This document shows, piece after piece, positions 17,541-28,058 of a stretch of 49,309 bases of DNA (within the stretch, counting starts at the first letter, position 1; each line of letters opens with the position of its first letter). The position numbers and the translations under genes were made by a program. The stretch comes from Desulfobacteraceae bacterium (lineage in GTDB: Bacteria > Desulfobacterota > Desulfobacteria > Desulfobacterales > Desulfococcaceae): NCBI GenBank assembly GCA_011390755.1, contig JAABRU010000036.1, positions 1-49,309 on the forward strand, read 5' to 3'. Under the pieces are notes generated by a model. It saw nothing but the letters and a program-made list of their open reading frames with translations, did not search any database and had not been told where the DNA came from.

Positions 17541-17641
17541 AGGTGTTAGGCAGTTGAATTGTAACTGCTGGAATTTACCATGTGTGTTTAAAAAATCGCA
17601 GCCCATAAAAAAAGCGGCATATATTTCAGGTGCGTCACTCC
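17541..17641. repeat. Relic of inverted-repeat element inside the division cluster
   Basis: GTTAGGCAGTTGAATTGTAAC ... ATATTTCAGGTGCGTCACTCC aligns along its whole length with 10800-10900 (same layout, many substitutions). Arms no longer pair perfectly, so it is an old insertion. It creates the only large gap (265 nt) in the operon. Confidence 0.65.
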
Positions 17642-17790
17642 CAACCCGGATTATCCGTAAATTTCGGCAGCTGCCCGAAAACAAAGAAAGTGCTGAAAAC
17701 CGGCTTTGCAACTTGTTTTTCAGGAAAAGCATTATGACTCGGAGAGTTGTTTATGTTTATGAACAATGCAGGTTAAAGAAATAAAATAAT

Positions 17791-18657
17791 ATGATTCGTA
17801 AAAATGACTATCCCTATTCCCATTATTCGCGGACGGAAAACGCCGTACAGGGCCGCGGCCCGGATGAAGAGATCCTGCGGGGGATTTTTTTTCTGGGCAT
17901 TGTCAGCATTTTTTTTATCTGTGCCTATCATCTGCTGGCCCACTGCGCCTATTTCCGGATAGACCGTATCACGGTCAGCGGAAATGAAAGAATCAGCCGG
18001 AAGGAGATTCTGGCTTATGCCGGTATCCGGAAAGGTGTGAATCTGCTGTCTCTTAATCTTTTTCTTTCCCAAAAACGTCTGCGGACCAATCCCTGGATTG
18101 CCCGTTGCCGGATTGTGCCTCTTTTCCCGAGAAATGTCCGCATTGAAATTGCAGAGCACCGGCCCCTGGCCGTGTTTGACATGGGAGAAAGTTTTATTGT
18201 AAATCAGCAGGGACGGATATTCAAAAGAGCGGAAAAGGGCGAAACGGACTTGCTGCCCAGGGTGAGCGGGCTGAAATTTTCGGATATTTCAGATATTTCG
18301 GATATTGCAGAAGCGGAAACCGCCGCGCCCTTCCGGGCGGTGATGGAGGTGCTGCTTTCCGGACAGACAGAAGACAGTATTCTGCCCAATCCGCAGATTC
18401 GGGAAATCCGCCTGGATCGGGAAACCGGAATCAGTCTGCTGCTTTCAGAAAATTACCGGCCCTGTGCCGTGGAAGAAATCCGTCTGGGCTATCATCATTT
18501 TCCCCGGAAATACAAAAAACTCAGAAAACTGTTTGCATATATGAAAAAGCATTCGGACATGCACAAAATCAGAAGCATTGACCTGAACCATCCGGATCGG
18601 ATTGCGGTGAATCCCGGCAGAACGGAAGTGCCTGCGGGAAAAAACAAGGAGGTTTGA
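17791..18657 (+). CDS. ftsQ: Cell division protein FtsQ
   Basis: Bitopic divisome protein linking early and late division proteins. 288 residues: cytoplasmic N terminus, one membrane helix at about residues 29-50, then a POTRA domain (YFRIDRITVSGNERISRKEI) and the FtsQ beta domain. Assigned by this layout and by position before ftsA. Weak ribosome site; preceded by the repeat relic, so it may need its own promoter within 17642-17790. Confidence 0.9.
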   Translation: MIRKNDYPYSHYSRTENAVQGRGPDEEILRGIFFLGIVSIFFICAYHLLAHCAYFRIDRITVSGNERISRKEILAYAGIRKGVNLLSLNLFLSQKRLRTNPWIARCRIVPLFPRNVRIEIAEHRPLAVFDMGESFIVNQQGRIFKRAEKGETDLLPRVSGLKFSDISDISDIAEAETAAPFRAVMEVLLSGQTEDSILPNPQIREIRLDRETGISLLLSENYRPCAVEEIRLGYHHFPRKYKKLRKLFAYMKKHSDMHKIRSIDLNHPDRIAVNPGRTEVPAGKNKEV

Positions 18658-18658
18658 T

Positions 18659-19891
18659 TTGCAGGGACAGGAAGAAATCATTGTCGGACTGGATATAGGC
18701 ACGACCAAAATCTGTGCCGTCGTCGGTGAAGTCTCCGGCAAAGATATCAATATTATCGGTATCGGAACCCATCCCTCTGTGGGACTGCGCAAAGGTGTCG
18801 TGGTCAATATCGAATCTACAGTGGAATCCATCAAAAAAGCGGTGGAGGATGCCGAACTCATGGCCGGATGTGAAATATCCTCGGTATATGCGGGGATTGC
18901 CGGGGGGCATATTACCGGTTTTAACAGCCGGGGCATCATTGCCATCAAAGGCGGTGCGGAAATCAGTCAGCAGGATGTGGACCGGGTCATTGATGCGGCC
19001 CGGGCGGTGGCCATTCCCATGGACAGGGAAGTGCTTCATGTCATTCCCCAGGAATTTATTGTAGACGATCAGACCGGTATTCTCAATCCGGTGGGCATGT
19101 CCGCGGTGCGACTGGAAGCCAAGATCCATATTGTTACCGGGGCCGCCACCTCCGCGCATAATATTGTCAAATGCGCGAACCGTGCCGGTCTGGATGTGGC
19201 GGATATTGTGCTGGAATCCCTGGCCTCCAGTGAGGCCGTGCTGACCCGTGATGAAAAAGAGCTGGGGACAGCGCTGCTGGATCTGGGCGGGGGCACCACG
19301 GATTTGGCGGTTTTTTCCGGAAAAAATATCAAGCATACCTTTGTGCTGGCTCTGGGAGGAAATAATCTGACCAATGATATTGCCGTGGGACTGCGTTCTC
19401 CCCTGGCAGATGCGGACAGAATCAAAAAGCAGTTCGGAACCTGCCTGCCCCGGAAAGTCAAAAGTGATGAAATGATTGATGTGCCGGGCATGGGGGGGCG
19501 CAAATCCCGGAAACTCTCCCGGCAGATCCTTGCGGAAATTCTGGAGCCCCGCATGGAAGAAATTTTTACACTTATCGAGCGGGAAATCTACCGGGCCGGT
19601 ATGGAAAACGTCATCAATTCGGGCATTGTGCTCACGGGCGGCTCCTCCATGCTCGACGGTGTCACCGAGATTGCCGAATCCATTTTTGAGCTGCCGACCC
19701 GCCTGGGAAGGCCCAAAAATATCGGCGGACTGGTGGATGTGGTCAATAATCCCATGTATGCCACAGGCGTGGGGCTGGTACTTTTCGGTGCCCAGAACCG
19801 GAGCAGCCGGAAAATCGGCAGAATCCGGGATGCCAACCTTTTCAGCCGGATTGTGAACCGCATGAAAAAATGGTTTAAAGATATAATTTGA
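18659..19891 (+). CDS. ftsA: Cell division protein FtsA
   Basis: Actin-like ATPase that tethers FtsZ to the membrane. 410 residues; ATP motifs IVGLDIGTTKICAVVGE at the N terminus, LDLGGGTTDLAVF near 205-217 and GIVLTGGSSMLDG near 320. The C-terminal FSRIVNRMKKWFKDII is an amphipathic membrane-targeting helix. Start codon is TTG 18659, 1 nt after the ftsQ stop, with AAGGAGG (18646-18652) 6 nt upstream; the rare start may limit FtsA relative to FtsZ. Confidence 0.95.
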   Translation: MQGQEEIIVGLDIGTTKICAVVGEVSGKDINIIGIGTHPSVGLRKGVVVNIESTVESIKKAVEDAELMAGCEISSVYAGIAGGHITGFNSRGIIAIKGGAEISQQDVDRVIDAARAVAIPMDREVLHVIPQEFIVDDQTGILNPVGMSAVRLEAKIHIVTGAATSAHNIVKCANRAGLDVADIVLESLASSEAVLTRDEKELGTALLDLGGGTTDLAVFSGKNIKHTFVLALGGNNLTNDIAVGLRSPLADADRIKKQFGTCLPRKVKSDEMIDVPGMGGRKSRKLSRQILAEILEPRMEEIFTLIEREIYRAGMENVINSGIVLTGGSSMLDGVTEIAESIFELPTRLGRPKNIGGLVDVVNNPMYATGVGLVLFGAQNRSSRKIGRIRDANLFSRIVNRMKKWFKDII

Positions 19892-19958
19892 CCTCTGATG
19901 AAAAATCAGATACATATACCAGGGATTTTCTTTATTGCCATCAGGAGGTAAAAAAACC

Positions 19959-21197
19959 ATGTTTGACTATGTGGATAACAATAACAGCAAAGCTGCAAAA
20001 ATAAAAGTTATCGGTGTGGGCGGCGCAGGCGGAAACGCCATCAATAATATGATTGATTCGGATCTCCGGGGGGTCAGTTTTATTGTGGCCAATACCGATA
20101 TTCAGGCCCTGGATATTTCCAGGGCACCCCTGAAAATCCAGATCGGAGACAAACTGACCGAAGGACTGGGGGCCGGGGCCAATCCCCATGTGGGAAGGGA
20201 TGCCGCACTGGAAAGCGCGGAATCCATCCGCAATGCACTCAAAGACAGCCATATGGTCTTTATTACCGCGGGGCTGGGCGGCGGCACCGGAACCGGGGCC
20301 GCTCCCGTGATTGCGGATATCTGCAAGGAACTGGGCGCGCTGACCGTGGCCGTGGTGACCAAACCTTTTTCTTTTGAAGGAAAACGGAGGGCGGTGCAGG
20401 CCGATGAGGGGATTGATGTGCTCAAAGATATTGCAGATACCGTCATTACCATTCCCAATGACCGGCTCCGGGGGCTGGCCTCGAAAAATGCGACCATGCT
20501 GGATATGTTTAAAAAAGCAGATGAGGTACTGCTTCATTCCGTCAAAGGCATCACGGATCTGATTCTCATGCCGGGGCTGGTAAACCTGGATTTTGCCGAT
20601 GTGAAGACCACCATGGAAAAAGCCGGAATGGCCATTATGGGTATCGGTGTTGCCAGCGGTGAAAACCGGGCTGTTGAGGCCGCGGAACGGGCTATTTCCC
20701 ATCCGCTGCTGGAAGATCTTTCCATTGCCGGTGCAAAAGGTGTGCTGATGAATATCACCAGCAGCAGCAGCCTGACCATGCAGGAAATGACCGAGGCATC
20801 GGAACGTATTTACAGTGAAGTGGGGGAGGATGCGGATATTATCTGGGGTACGGTCATGGATGAAAGTCTCGGAGATGAAATGCGGGTGACGGTGATTGCC
20901 ACAGGAATTGACGACCCCTCTTTTTCCGCGGCGCGCGGGAAAAGACCTGCAGCATCTGCCCGGGAAAAAAATTACCGGGAGCGGGATACCCGCCAGGCAC
21001 CGCGCCGTCCCTTACGGGAAATGGCTTACAAGGATATGGGCAATGCCCCGGATTATGACGAACCCGCATTTATGCGCAGAAAAAAAGCCAAAGCCGAAAG
21101 GGAAGAAGCAGACTATCCGGGGAAAGAATATGAAGGAAAAGTCATTGACAAAGATGATCTGGATATTCCCACTTTCCTGAGAAGAAAAGCGGATTAG
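19959..21197 (+). CDS. ftsZ: Cell division protein FtsZ
   Basis: Tubulin-like GTPase forming the Z ring. 412 residues. GTP signature GLGGGTGTGAAPV near 105, N-terminal VIGVGGAGGNAINNM, T7 catalytic loop NLDFADVKTTM near 210, then a charged linker and the conserved C-terminal peptide DLDIPTFLRRKAD that binds FtsA. Start ATG 19959 with AGGAGG 10 nt upstream; 67 nt after ftsA. Last gene of the cluster. Confidence 0.97.
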   Translation: MFDYVDNNNSKAAKIKVIGVGGAGGNAINNMIDSDLRGVSFIVANTDIQALDISRAPLKIQIGDKLTEGLGAGANPHVGRDAALESAESIRNALKDSHMVFITAGLGGGTGTGAAPVIADICKELGALTVAVVTKPFSFEGKRRAVQADEGIDVLKDIADTVITIPNDRLRGLASKNATMLDMFKKADEVLLHSVKGITDLILMPGLVNLDFADVKTTMEKAGMAIMGIGVASGENRAVEAAERAISHPLLEDLSIAGAKGVLMNITSSSSLTMQEMTEASERIYSEVGEDADIIWGTVMDESLGDEMRVTVIATGIDDPSFSAARGKRPAASAREKNYRERDTRQAPRRPLREMAYKDMGNAPDYDEPAFMRRKKAKAEREEADYPGKEYEGKVIDKDDLDIPTFLRRKAD

Positions 21198-21224
21198 GAT
21201 CCGGACTGCCAAAACGAGGCCGCC

Positions 21225-23294
21225 ATGAACTGCGTCCCTTACACTGTCCCCGGCCGGGGAATCATTTCCGCTGTTTTCCCCCATCCTTTCTTTCTGCTCT
21301 GCCTGCTGTACCTGCTGCTTATTTCCCCCCCCCTTTCCGCTTCCCTGTGGGAGGAAGACAGCGGTATTGATTTCACTGCGCTGAGCCTGGAAGAACTCAA
21401 AAATGTGAAAATCACATCGGCTTCCAAAACGCCTGAAAAACTTTCCGATATTCCTGCGGCTGTCTTTGTTGTCACGCGTGATGACATCCGCCGTTCGGGC
21501 GCAACCAGCATTCCCGAAGCCCTGCGCCTGGCCCCGGGGGTGCAGGTGGCAAGGATATCGGCAACCGAATGGGCCGTGAATATCCGGGGACTCAATGAAC
21601 TGTTTTCCAACAAACTGCTGGTGCTGGTAGACGGCCGCAGTGTTTACACCCATGTATACTCCGGAGTTTTCTGGGATATTCAGGACACGGTGCTGGAAGA
21701 CATTGAACGCATTGAAATTATCCGCGGGCCGGGGGCTGCCCTGTGGGGTGCCAATGCCGTCAACGGGGTCATCAGTATTATTACCCGCCATGCGCAGAAA
21801 ACCCGCGGGTTTCAGTTTTCCGCCCTGGGCGGCAATGAGGAGGGGGCGGGCAGTATCCGCTACGGAGACAGAACAGCGCGGGGCACATATTACCGGATAT
21901 ATGCAAAATATTTCAGCCGCGGCAGTCTGCTGGAAAATGATCGGGACATCCGCAATGATCCTTCCAAAGGAGACTGGCGTTCGGGGCGCCTCGGTTTCCG
22001 GGCAGACCGCTCCGGTGAGAGGAACCGGAACCGTGTCAGTCTGCAGGGGGAAATTTACAGCAGCCGTTTTCAAAATGAAATCAGCCGGACTGTTCCCGAA
22101 TTTCCCTGGACGGCATTGGAAAAAGAGGTTTCCAGGGCCTGGGGCGGCCATCTGCTGAGCCGCTGGGAACACCGTTTTTCCGAGACATCTGAGACTGCTT
22201 TGCAGTTTTATTATGATCATTATGACAAAGATTTTGACGGCAGCAATGTGCAGGCCCATACCCTGGATCTGGATTTTCAGCACCGCCTGGAATCCTTTGC
22301 CGGGCATGAACTGATCTGGGGAACGGATCTGCGCTATATCCGGGATCATTTTCAGGACAGACCGGATATCCGGGTGGAACCGAATCGGGACGGGCAGTAT
22401 TTTTACAGTCTTTTTTTACAGGATAAGATCCGTCTGCTGCCGCAGGAACTGTTTCTGACCCTCGGTGCCAAATTTGAACACAACAGCTACACGGGATGGG
22501 AAATCCAGCCCAGTGCAAGAATTCTCTGGTCAGTCGCAGCGCGGCACAGTCTGTGGGCCGCCCTTTCCCGCGCGGTGCGGGTCCCCTCCCGTGTGGAAAA
22601 TGCGGGAGTGCTGGACACATATGTTTTTCCGTCCGAAAACAGGGATGCGGCCGCGCCCCTGCCGATCCGCATAAGGGGCAGCAGCGGTCTGGATGCCGAA
22701 AGCCTGCTGGCCTGGGAAATCGGCTACCGTTTTCAGTCTGCGGAAAATTTCTGGTTTGCCATGACAGCCTATTATCATGATTACGACCATCTCCTTGATT
22801 ACCGCTACGATGAAAATCCGCTTTGCACGGAAGATGATACGGTCTGTGCGGGACTGCCCCTGATCTATGCCAACAATACCGGGGGGGAATCTTACGGTAT
22901 TGAAATGACTGCGGACTGGCAGGTTTTTCCCTTCTGGCGTGTGCAGGCCGCCTATACCTTTCTGGAAACAGCGACAGAATACAACAGGGACAGAGAAGAC
23001 CCCCTTATCGCGGCGCTGCGGCAGGGATCCAATCCCCGCAACCAGTTTTCCCTGCGTTCTTCCCTGGATATGGGCAGAGACTGGGAACTGGATATCTGGT
23101 TCCGCTATGTTGACCGGCTTTCCGACAGTGATGTGGATGAATACATTTCCCTGGATATCCGCCTGGCATGGCAGATTGCCTCCCGCGCGGAATTGTCTCT
23201 GGTGGGGCAGAATCTTCTGGAACCGGATCATGCGGAATTTTCTTCCCTGAAAGTGGAACGGAGTTATTACTGCAAAGTCTTATGCTACTTTTAG
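21225..23294 (+). CDS. TonB-dependent outer membrane receptor
   Basis: 689 residues. N-terminal hydrophobic signal segment (about 15-40), then a plug domain with SASKTPEKLSDIPAAVFVVT, RSGATSIPEALRLAPGVQVA, VLVDGRSVYTH and IEIIRGPGAALWGANAVNGV, followed by a beta-barrel that ends in Phe, as outer membrane proteins do. Ligand unknown; no siderophore genes nearby. Followed, with overlap, by yfiR-like, hybrid kinase and GGDEF genes. In this operon type the receptor may deliver a signal instead of a nutrient (inference). The start is uncertain within some 10 residues. Confidence 0.92.
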   Translation: MNCVPYTVPGRGIISAVFPHPFFLLCLLYLLLISPPLSASLWEEDSGIDFTALSLEELKNVKITSASKTPEKLSDIPAAVFVVTRDDIRRSGATSIPEALRLAPGVQVARISATEWAVNIRGLNELFSNKLLVLVDGRSVYTHVYSGVFWDIQDTVLEDIERIEIIRGPGAALWGANAVNGVISIITRHAQKTRGFQFSALGGNEEGAGSIRYGDRTARGTYYRIYAKYFSRGSLLENDRDIRNDPSKGDWRSGRLGFRADRSGERNRNRVSLQGEIYSSRFQNEISRTVPEFPWTALEKEVSRAWGGHLLSRWEHRFSETSETALQFYYDHYDKDFDGSNVQAHTLDLDFQHRLESFAGHELIWGTDLRYIRDHFQDRPDIRVEPNRDGQYFYSLFLQDKIRLLPQELFLTLGAKFEHNSYTGWEIQPSARILWSVAARHSLWAALSRAVRVPSRVENAGVLDTYVFPSENRDAAAPLPIRIRGSSGLDAESLLAWEIGYRFQSAENFWFAMTAYYHDYDHLLDYRYDENPLCTEDDTVCAGLPLIYANNTGGESYGIEMTADWQVFPFWRVQAAYTFLETATEYNRDREDPLIAALRQGSNPRNQFSLRSSLDMGRDWELDIWFRYVDRLSDSDVDEYISLDIRLAWQIASRAELSLVGQNLLEPDHAEFSSLKVERSYYCKVLCYF

Positions 23295-23899
23295 GAAGCG
23301 GAACAGCAGGGCGGATGCCCCCCCCCATATCCTTTGCAGGGGATATTTTTTCCCTGAAAACGGTATTTCTGCTGGCAGGACTTTTTTTCCTTCTGTGCGG
23401 AAATATTGCCGCCGAAGAACTGTCCGGGACTGAATACCGGGTAAAAGCCGGATTTATCTATCATTTTATCCGCTTCACCCAGTGGCCCGCCGACAGTTTT
23501 GCCGGGGAAGACAGCCCCATTGTTTTCTGTGTGGCAGCCGCGGAACCCGCGGCTGCTATTCTTCGTTCCCTGGAAAATAAAATGATCCGCAAACGCAGAA
23601 TAAAGGTGAAGATACATACGGAGGCGGAAGAACTGCCGGTCTGCCATGTTCTGTTTGTTTCCGCTGCCTATGAAGAAAAACAGCCGGATATTCTCAGCCT
23701 GACGGCAGACAGAGCCCTTCTGAGTATCGGAGAATCCGAAATCTTCAGCCGCAGGGGGGGCATCATCCGTTTTTTCACTGAAAACGAACACCTGCGTTTT
23801 GCCGTGAATCTCAAAGCAGCGCGGCAGGCCCGCCTCCGCATGAGTTCCCAGCTCCTGATGTCTGCGCATCTGCTCAACGGAGACAACCGGATCCCATGA
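23282..23899 (+). CDS. YfiR/DUF4154 family periplasmic protein
   Basis: 205 residues from ATG 23282, which overlaps the receptor stop by 13 nt; ATG 23315 is an alternative. Signal segment [20 protein letters not shown], then the YfiR-like domain: [35 protein letters not shown] and a C-terminal [20 protein letters not shown]. In Pseudomonas, YfiR is a periplasmic repressor of the membrane diguanylate cyclase YfiN. Here the next genes are a CHASE8-like kinase and a GGDEF response regulator, so YfiR may control the kinase's periplasmic sensor (inference). Confidence 0.88.
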   Translation: MLLLGSGTAGRMPPPISFAGDIFSLKTVFLLAGLFFLLCGNIAAEELSGTEYRVKAGFIYHFIRFTQWPADSFAGEDSPIVFCVAAAEPAAAILRSLENKMIRKRRIKVKIHTEAEELPVCHVLFVSAAYEEKQPDILSLTADRALLSIGESEIFSRRGGIIRFFTENEHLRFAVNLKAARQARLRMSSQLLMSAHLLNGDNRIP

Positions 23900-26211
23900 T
23901 GCAGCTGCCCCTTTCCATCAAACAGAAGATCATTCTGATCACTCTTCTGACCAGCGGAATTACCCTGCTTCTGGCTTCTTTTGCCTTTGTTTCCAAAGAA
24001 GTGCTGACCTTCCGGGATAATCTGGTGAAAGACCTTTCATCCCTGGCCAATGTGGTGGGCATGAACAGTGAGGGCGCGCTGGTTTTTGACGACCGTTATA
24101 CCGCGGAACGCCATCTGTCGGCCTTCCGCGCCAATCCGGGGATTATCTTTGCCTGCATTTACCGGCAGGACGGCAAGGTTTTTGCCACCTATCTTTCCCC
24201 GGACGCGGAAAAAAAACATATCGGAGCCCCGGATATACGGGAAACATCCCATTCTTTTGATGATGAATATCTGTATCTTTTCCAGCAGATCATTATTGAA
24301 AAAACAATCATCGGCACCATTTTTATCCAGCACGATCTCAAAAATATCCGCATTCAGGTGCGCCAGTATCTGCTCATTGTCTGCGGTATTGTTTTTGTCG
24401 GTTTTGCGGTGGCCCTGCTGCTTTCGAGTTTTTTGCAGCATATTATTTCGGCCCCCATTCTGGAACTGGCGGAAACGGCCCGTATTATTTCCCAGAAAAA
24501 AGATTATTCGGTGCGTGCCCGCAAGCGCAGCAGTGATGAAATCGGTATTCTCATCGAAGGCTTTAATGAAATGCTGCGGGAAATCCAGTCCCAGGAAAAG
24601 GAACTGACCGAACATCGGGAGCATCTGGAGGATTTGGTGATTGAAAGAACCGCAGCTTTGCGGGAAAGCAATGCGGCCCTGCTCCAGGCCAAGGAGGAGG
24701 CCGAGGCCGCCAACCGGGCCAAAAGCGAATTTCTGGCCAATATGTCCCATGAAATCCGCACCCCCATGAATGCGGTGCTGGGATTTACCGAACTGCTTTA
24801 TGCCAATATTCAGGATGAAAAACACCTGGCCTGGCTGGACTCCATCCGTTCCAGCGGCAAAGGGCTGCTTTCCCTTATCAATGATATTCTGGATCTGTCC
24901 AAGATCGAAGCCCGGAAAATGGAACTGCAGTACGAACCGGTAAGTCTGGCCGCGGTGTTTCGGGAAATTGAAGATATTTTTTCCCTGAAAATCAAAAACA
25001 AAAAACTGGATTTCATGATAGAAATTGATCCGGATATTCCCGAAAGCCTCCTGCTGGATGAAGTACGGCTGCGGCAGGTCATTTTCAATCTTATCGGCAA
25101 TGCGGTCAAATTTACCCAGGAAGGCTATATCAAACTTTCGGCCCGGAAACTCCCCAAATCCGACGGCGAAGGCAGTATTGATCTCATGATGTGTGTGGAA
25201 GACACGGGCATCGGCATTCTGCCCGGCTCCCAGGAAAAAATATTTGAGGCCTTCAGGCAGCAGGACGGTCAGAGCACCAAAAAATACGGGGGAACCGGTC
25301 TGGGGCTGACCATTACCCGGCGTCTTATGGAAATGATGGGCGGCAGCATATCGGTGCAAAGCAAAGTCGGCAAAGGAAGCACCTTTACCATTATTCTCCG
25401 GAATGTGGCCTGCGGCACTGCCCCGGTCAAATCCCCGGCCTATGACAGCAGCCGGGATGAGGAAATCGAGTTTGAAGCATCTCTGGTACTGATTGTGGAC
25501 GACATCAAAGCCAACCGCAGTCTTATCAGGGCTTTTCTGCAGGATACCCCCATCCGCTTTCTGGAAGCTGAAAACGGAGAACAGGCCGTGGTGCAGATCC
25601 GGAAGCATATGCCGGATATGGTGCTCATGGATATCCGTATGCCCCTTATGGACGGATGCGAAGCCACGGAAAGAATCCGGAAGGATGAGAATATCCGGCA
25701 TATTCCGGTGGTGGCCCTGACAGCAGCCGGAATGAAAACCGAGCAGGATCGGATTATGGGCTGCGGTTTTGACGGCCTGATGACCAAGCCGTTTAAAAAA
25801 CATGATCTGATCCGTAAAATCTCCCATTTTATTCCCTATCATAAAAAAGGAGAAAATATTCCTGCGGAAAATACGGAAAGCGGTGCAGGGGAGGAAACCG
25901 CCTCCCGACTCCGGCCGGAACTGCTGCAGAAACTGCCGGAGCTGATTGCCCTGCTGGAAAATGAATTCATGCCCCAATGGAAAACCGCCCGGCAAAACGG
26001 TTTTTTTGATGATATTTCGGCTTTCGGCGAGCAGCTCATCAAAACCGGCAATGCCTATTCTCTGGACATGCTGATCCGGTTCGGCAGGGATCTCAATAAA
26101 CAGGTCAGCAGTTTTGATATTGAAAAAATCAATGTCACCCTGGATGCATTCCCGGACATTATTGAAAAGATCCGCGGCCTGCACATACAGGAGGAGGGAA
26201 AGCATGACTGA
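23896..26211 (+). CDS. Membrane hybrid histidine kinase (CHASE8-HAMP-HisKA-HATPase-REC)
   Basis: 771 residues. Membrane helices at about 11-33 and 157-180 flank a periplasmic CHASE8-like sensor ([20 protein letters not shown]). Then HAMP, a coiled coil to about 270, HisKA with His285 ([12 protein letters not shown]), ATPase ([28 protein letters not shown]), and a receiver with [12 protein letters not shown]. The last ~110 residues are helical, without a clear HPt histidine motif. ATGA overlap with yfiR; the 3' end overlaps the next gene. The layout suggests a relay to the downstream response regulator. Confidence 0.93.
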   Translation: MMQLPLSIKQKIILITLLTSGITLLLASFAFVSKEVLTFRDNLVKDLSSLANVVGMNSEGALVFDDRYTAERHLSAFRANPGIIFACIYRQDGKVFATYLSPDAEKKHIGAPDIRETSHSFDDEYLYLFQQIIIEKTIIGTIFIQHDLKNIRIQVRQYLLIVCGIVFVGFAVALLLSSFLQHIISAPILELAETARIISQKKDYSVRARKRSSDEIGILIEGFNEMLREIQSQEKELTEHREHLEDLVIERTAALRESNAALLQAKEEAEAANRAKSEFLANMSHEIRTPMNAVLGFTELLYANIQDEKHLAWLDSIRSSGKGLLSLINDILDLSKIEARKMELQYEPVSLAAVFREIEDIFSLKIKNKKLDFMIEIDPDIPESLLLDEVRLRQVIFNLIGNAVKFTQEGYIKLSARKLPKSDGEGSIDLMMCVEDTGIGILPGSQEKIFEAFRQQDGQSTKKYGGTGLGLTITRRLMEMMGGSISVQSKVGKGSTFTIILRNVACGTAPVKSPAYDSSRDEEIEFEASLVLIVDDIKANRSLIRAFLQDTPIRFLEAENGEQAVVQIRKHMPDMVLMDIRMPLMDGCEATERIRKDENIRHIPVVALTAAGMKTEQDRIMGCGFDGLMTKPFKKHDLIRKISHFIPYHKKGENIPAENTESGAGEETASRLRPELLQKLPELIALLENEFMPQWKTARQNGFFDDISAFGEQLIKTGNAYSLDMLIRFGRDLNKQVSSFDIEKINVTLDAFPDIIEKIRGLHIQEEGKHD

Positions 26212-27556
26212 GGAAAAAAAATACAAAATTCTGATTGTTGACGATGTTCCCAAAAATATTCAGGTGGTGGCCAGTATTCTTCAGGGCAAGGGCTACAGCA
26301 TGGCATTTGCCCAGAACGGGGAAACCGCACTGGAGCTGAGCCGGGCCAATCCCTTTGATCTGATCCTGCTGGATATTATGATGCCCGGCATGGACGGATT
26401 TGAAGTCTGCCGCACCCTGCGGCAGATGCCGGAAGGCGCGGATCTGCCGGTTCTTTTTCTTACTGCCAAAACCGATACGGAAAGCATTGTCAGCGGTTTT
26501 GCCGCAGGTGCAATGGATTATGTCATCAAACCCGTCAATGAGGCCGAACTTCTGGCACGGGTCAAAACCCATCTGGAGCTCTACCGCTCCCGGCGGGAAA
26601 TGTGGGAAATGAACAGCCGCCTGCGGGAAGAAATCCGGGAAAGGCGGAAGGCGGAAAAACGCTTCCGGAGCATGTATGAAAATGCCGTGCAGGGGATGTT
26701 CCAAAGCACTGTTGAAGGCAGGATTATCAGCCTCAACCCGGCCTATGTCAGTATTCTCGGGTATGAAAATGCTGCCGAAGTCAAAGCAATCGAAGATTTG
26801 GGGCAGACCATTTATGCCAATCCCCGGGACCGGGAGGAAATGGTCCTCCGTTTACGGGAAAAAGGCAGAATTACGGATTATGAGCTGAAAATCCGGCGCA
26901 AAGACGGAAAAGAGGCCTGGATTATGGCAAATGTCCGTCTGGCCGAAGGTGAAAACGGTGAATCGCTTATCGAAGGCATTGTCATTGACCATACGGCCCG
27001 GAAAAAAGCAGAGGAAAAACTGCGGCGCAGCCGGGAACATTTCCGCTTTCAGGCCACCCACGACAACCTTACCGGTCTCTACAATACCCGTTATCTCTAT
27101 CATGCCTTAAAAAAACTCATCCGGGAAAGTCAGGAACAGTCCCGCCCTTTCTCCCTGATTTTTATGGATGTGGATAATTTTAAAAAAGTGGTGGATTATT
27201 ACGGACATCTCAAGGGCAGTCAGACCCTTAGGGAGATGGCCGCCACCATCCGGAGCTGTCTGGCAGAGCCTGCCTATGCCGTGGCCTACGGAGGGGATGA
27301 GTTTGTGGTGGTGCTTCCGGGCACGGAAAAAGAGGATGCCCTGAAAAAAGCCGAGGAAATCCGGGTGCGTATCCGGGAAACCTCCTATCTGAGCAACCAC
27401 GGTCATGATGTGCGCATCCGGGCCAGTCTGGGCATGGCCACCTATCCCCATGATGCGGATGATCTCAACGGCCTGCTGGCCTTAGCGGATCAGGCCATGT
27501 TCCATGTCAAGGGGGAAGGCAAGGATGCGGTGCGCGCCAGCGGAAGTCCCGGATAA
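26204..27556 (+). CDS. Response regulator with PAS and GGDEF domains
   Basis: 450 residues: receiver with [13 protein letters not shown] (Asp near 54), a PAS domain ([20 protein letters not shown] ... GMKI-type end [14 protein letters not shown]), and a GGDEF domain with [12 protein letters not shown] and [12 protein letters not shown]. Predicted diguanylate cyclase making c-di-GMP. Two departures: the guanine-contacting Asn of the usual FKxxND motif is Val ([10 protein letters not shown]), and no RxxD inhibitory site precedes GGDEF. I have the impression that FKKVVD is common in deltaproteobacteria, so it may still be active. Start ATG 26204 overlaps the kinase stop, with GAGGAGGGA upstream. 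Confidence 0.9.
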   Translation: MTEEKKYKILIVDDVPKNIQVVASILQGKGYSMAFAQNGETALELSRANPFDLILLDIMMPGMDGFEVCRTLRQMPEGADLPVLFLTAKTDTESIVSGFAAGAMDYVIKPVNEAELLARVKTHLELYRSRREMWEMNSRLREEIRERRKAEKRFRSMYENAVQGMFQSTVEGRIISLNPAYVSILGYENAAEVKAIEDLGQTIYANPRDREEMVLRLREKGRITDYELKIRRKDGKEAWIMANVRLAEGENGESLIEGIVIDHTARKKAEEKLRRSREHFRFQATHDNLTGLYNTRYLYHALKKLIRESQEQSRPFSLIFMDVDNFKKVVDYYGHLKGSQTLREMAATIRSCLAEPAYAVAYGGDEFVVVLPGTEKEDALKKAEEIRVRIRETSYLSNHGHDVRIRASLGMATYPHDADDLNGLLALADQAMFHVKGEGKDAVRASGSPG

Positions 27557-27564
27557 AGCGGAAT

Positions 27565-28058
27565 TTACAAATCCGCCGGACTTTTCACCCCGATCCCCGG
27601 ACGGTTCATTACATGGGTGTAAATCATGGTGGTGGATACATCCGAATGGCCGAGCAGTTCCTGGATGGTGCGGATGTCATAGCCGTTTTCCAGCCTGCAT
27701 TTATAATATCCTTAAATCCGGGCCGTCCGGAATTCTGAAACGTGGCGGAAGGAGGCGGTGAGGCAGCATTTGCAGGCAGGACAGGCCGGTTTTCTGCCCA
27801 CGGCAGTCTGAAATATTCGGCAAAGAGCAGGCGCAGGCTTTCATCCATCCGGGCAATCTGCCGGTCTTTGATATTTTTCCCTTGGGATTTGATGCTGAGA
27901 TAATCCCGGATATGCTGCTGCGTACATTCCTGCAAAGGAATGTGGGATATGAACCGTTCAAAATCCTGCACCCGGTTCATATGCCACCTGGCGATCTTAT
28001 CAGGAATATTTTTCTGCTGTAAGAGATTTCTGAATTCAGTTTTCAGGACCGTATCCAT
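27565..28058 (-). pseudogene. Integron-type tyrosine recombinase remnant
   Basis: The 5' part encodes a SAM-like core-binding domain (IPDKIARWHMNRVQDFERFI ... MDESLRLLFAEYFRLPWAEN) typical of integron integrases. After about 115 codons it jumps, with a frame change near 27700, to the end of the catalytic domain: [30 protein letters not shown] and [11 protein letters not shown] then stop (27567-27565). The last His and the nucleophilic Tyr are present, but the middle of about 150-170 residues with the first catalytic Arg and Lys is deleted. Inactive. Start ATG 28058. Confidence 0.85.
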
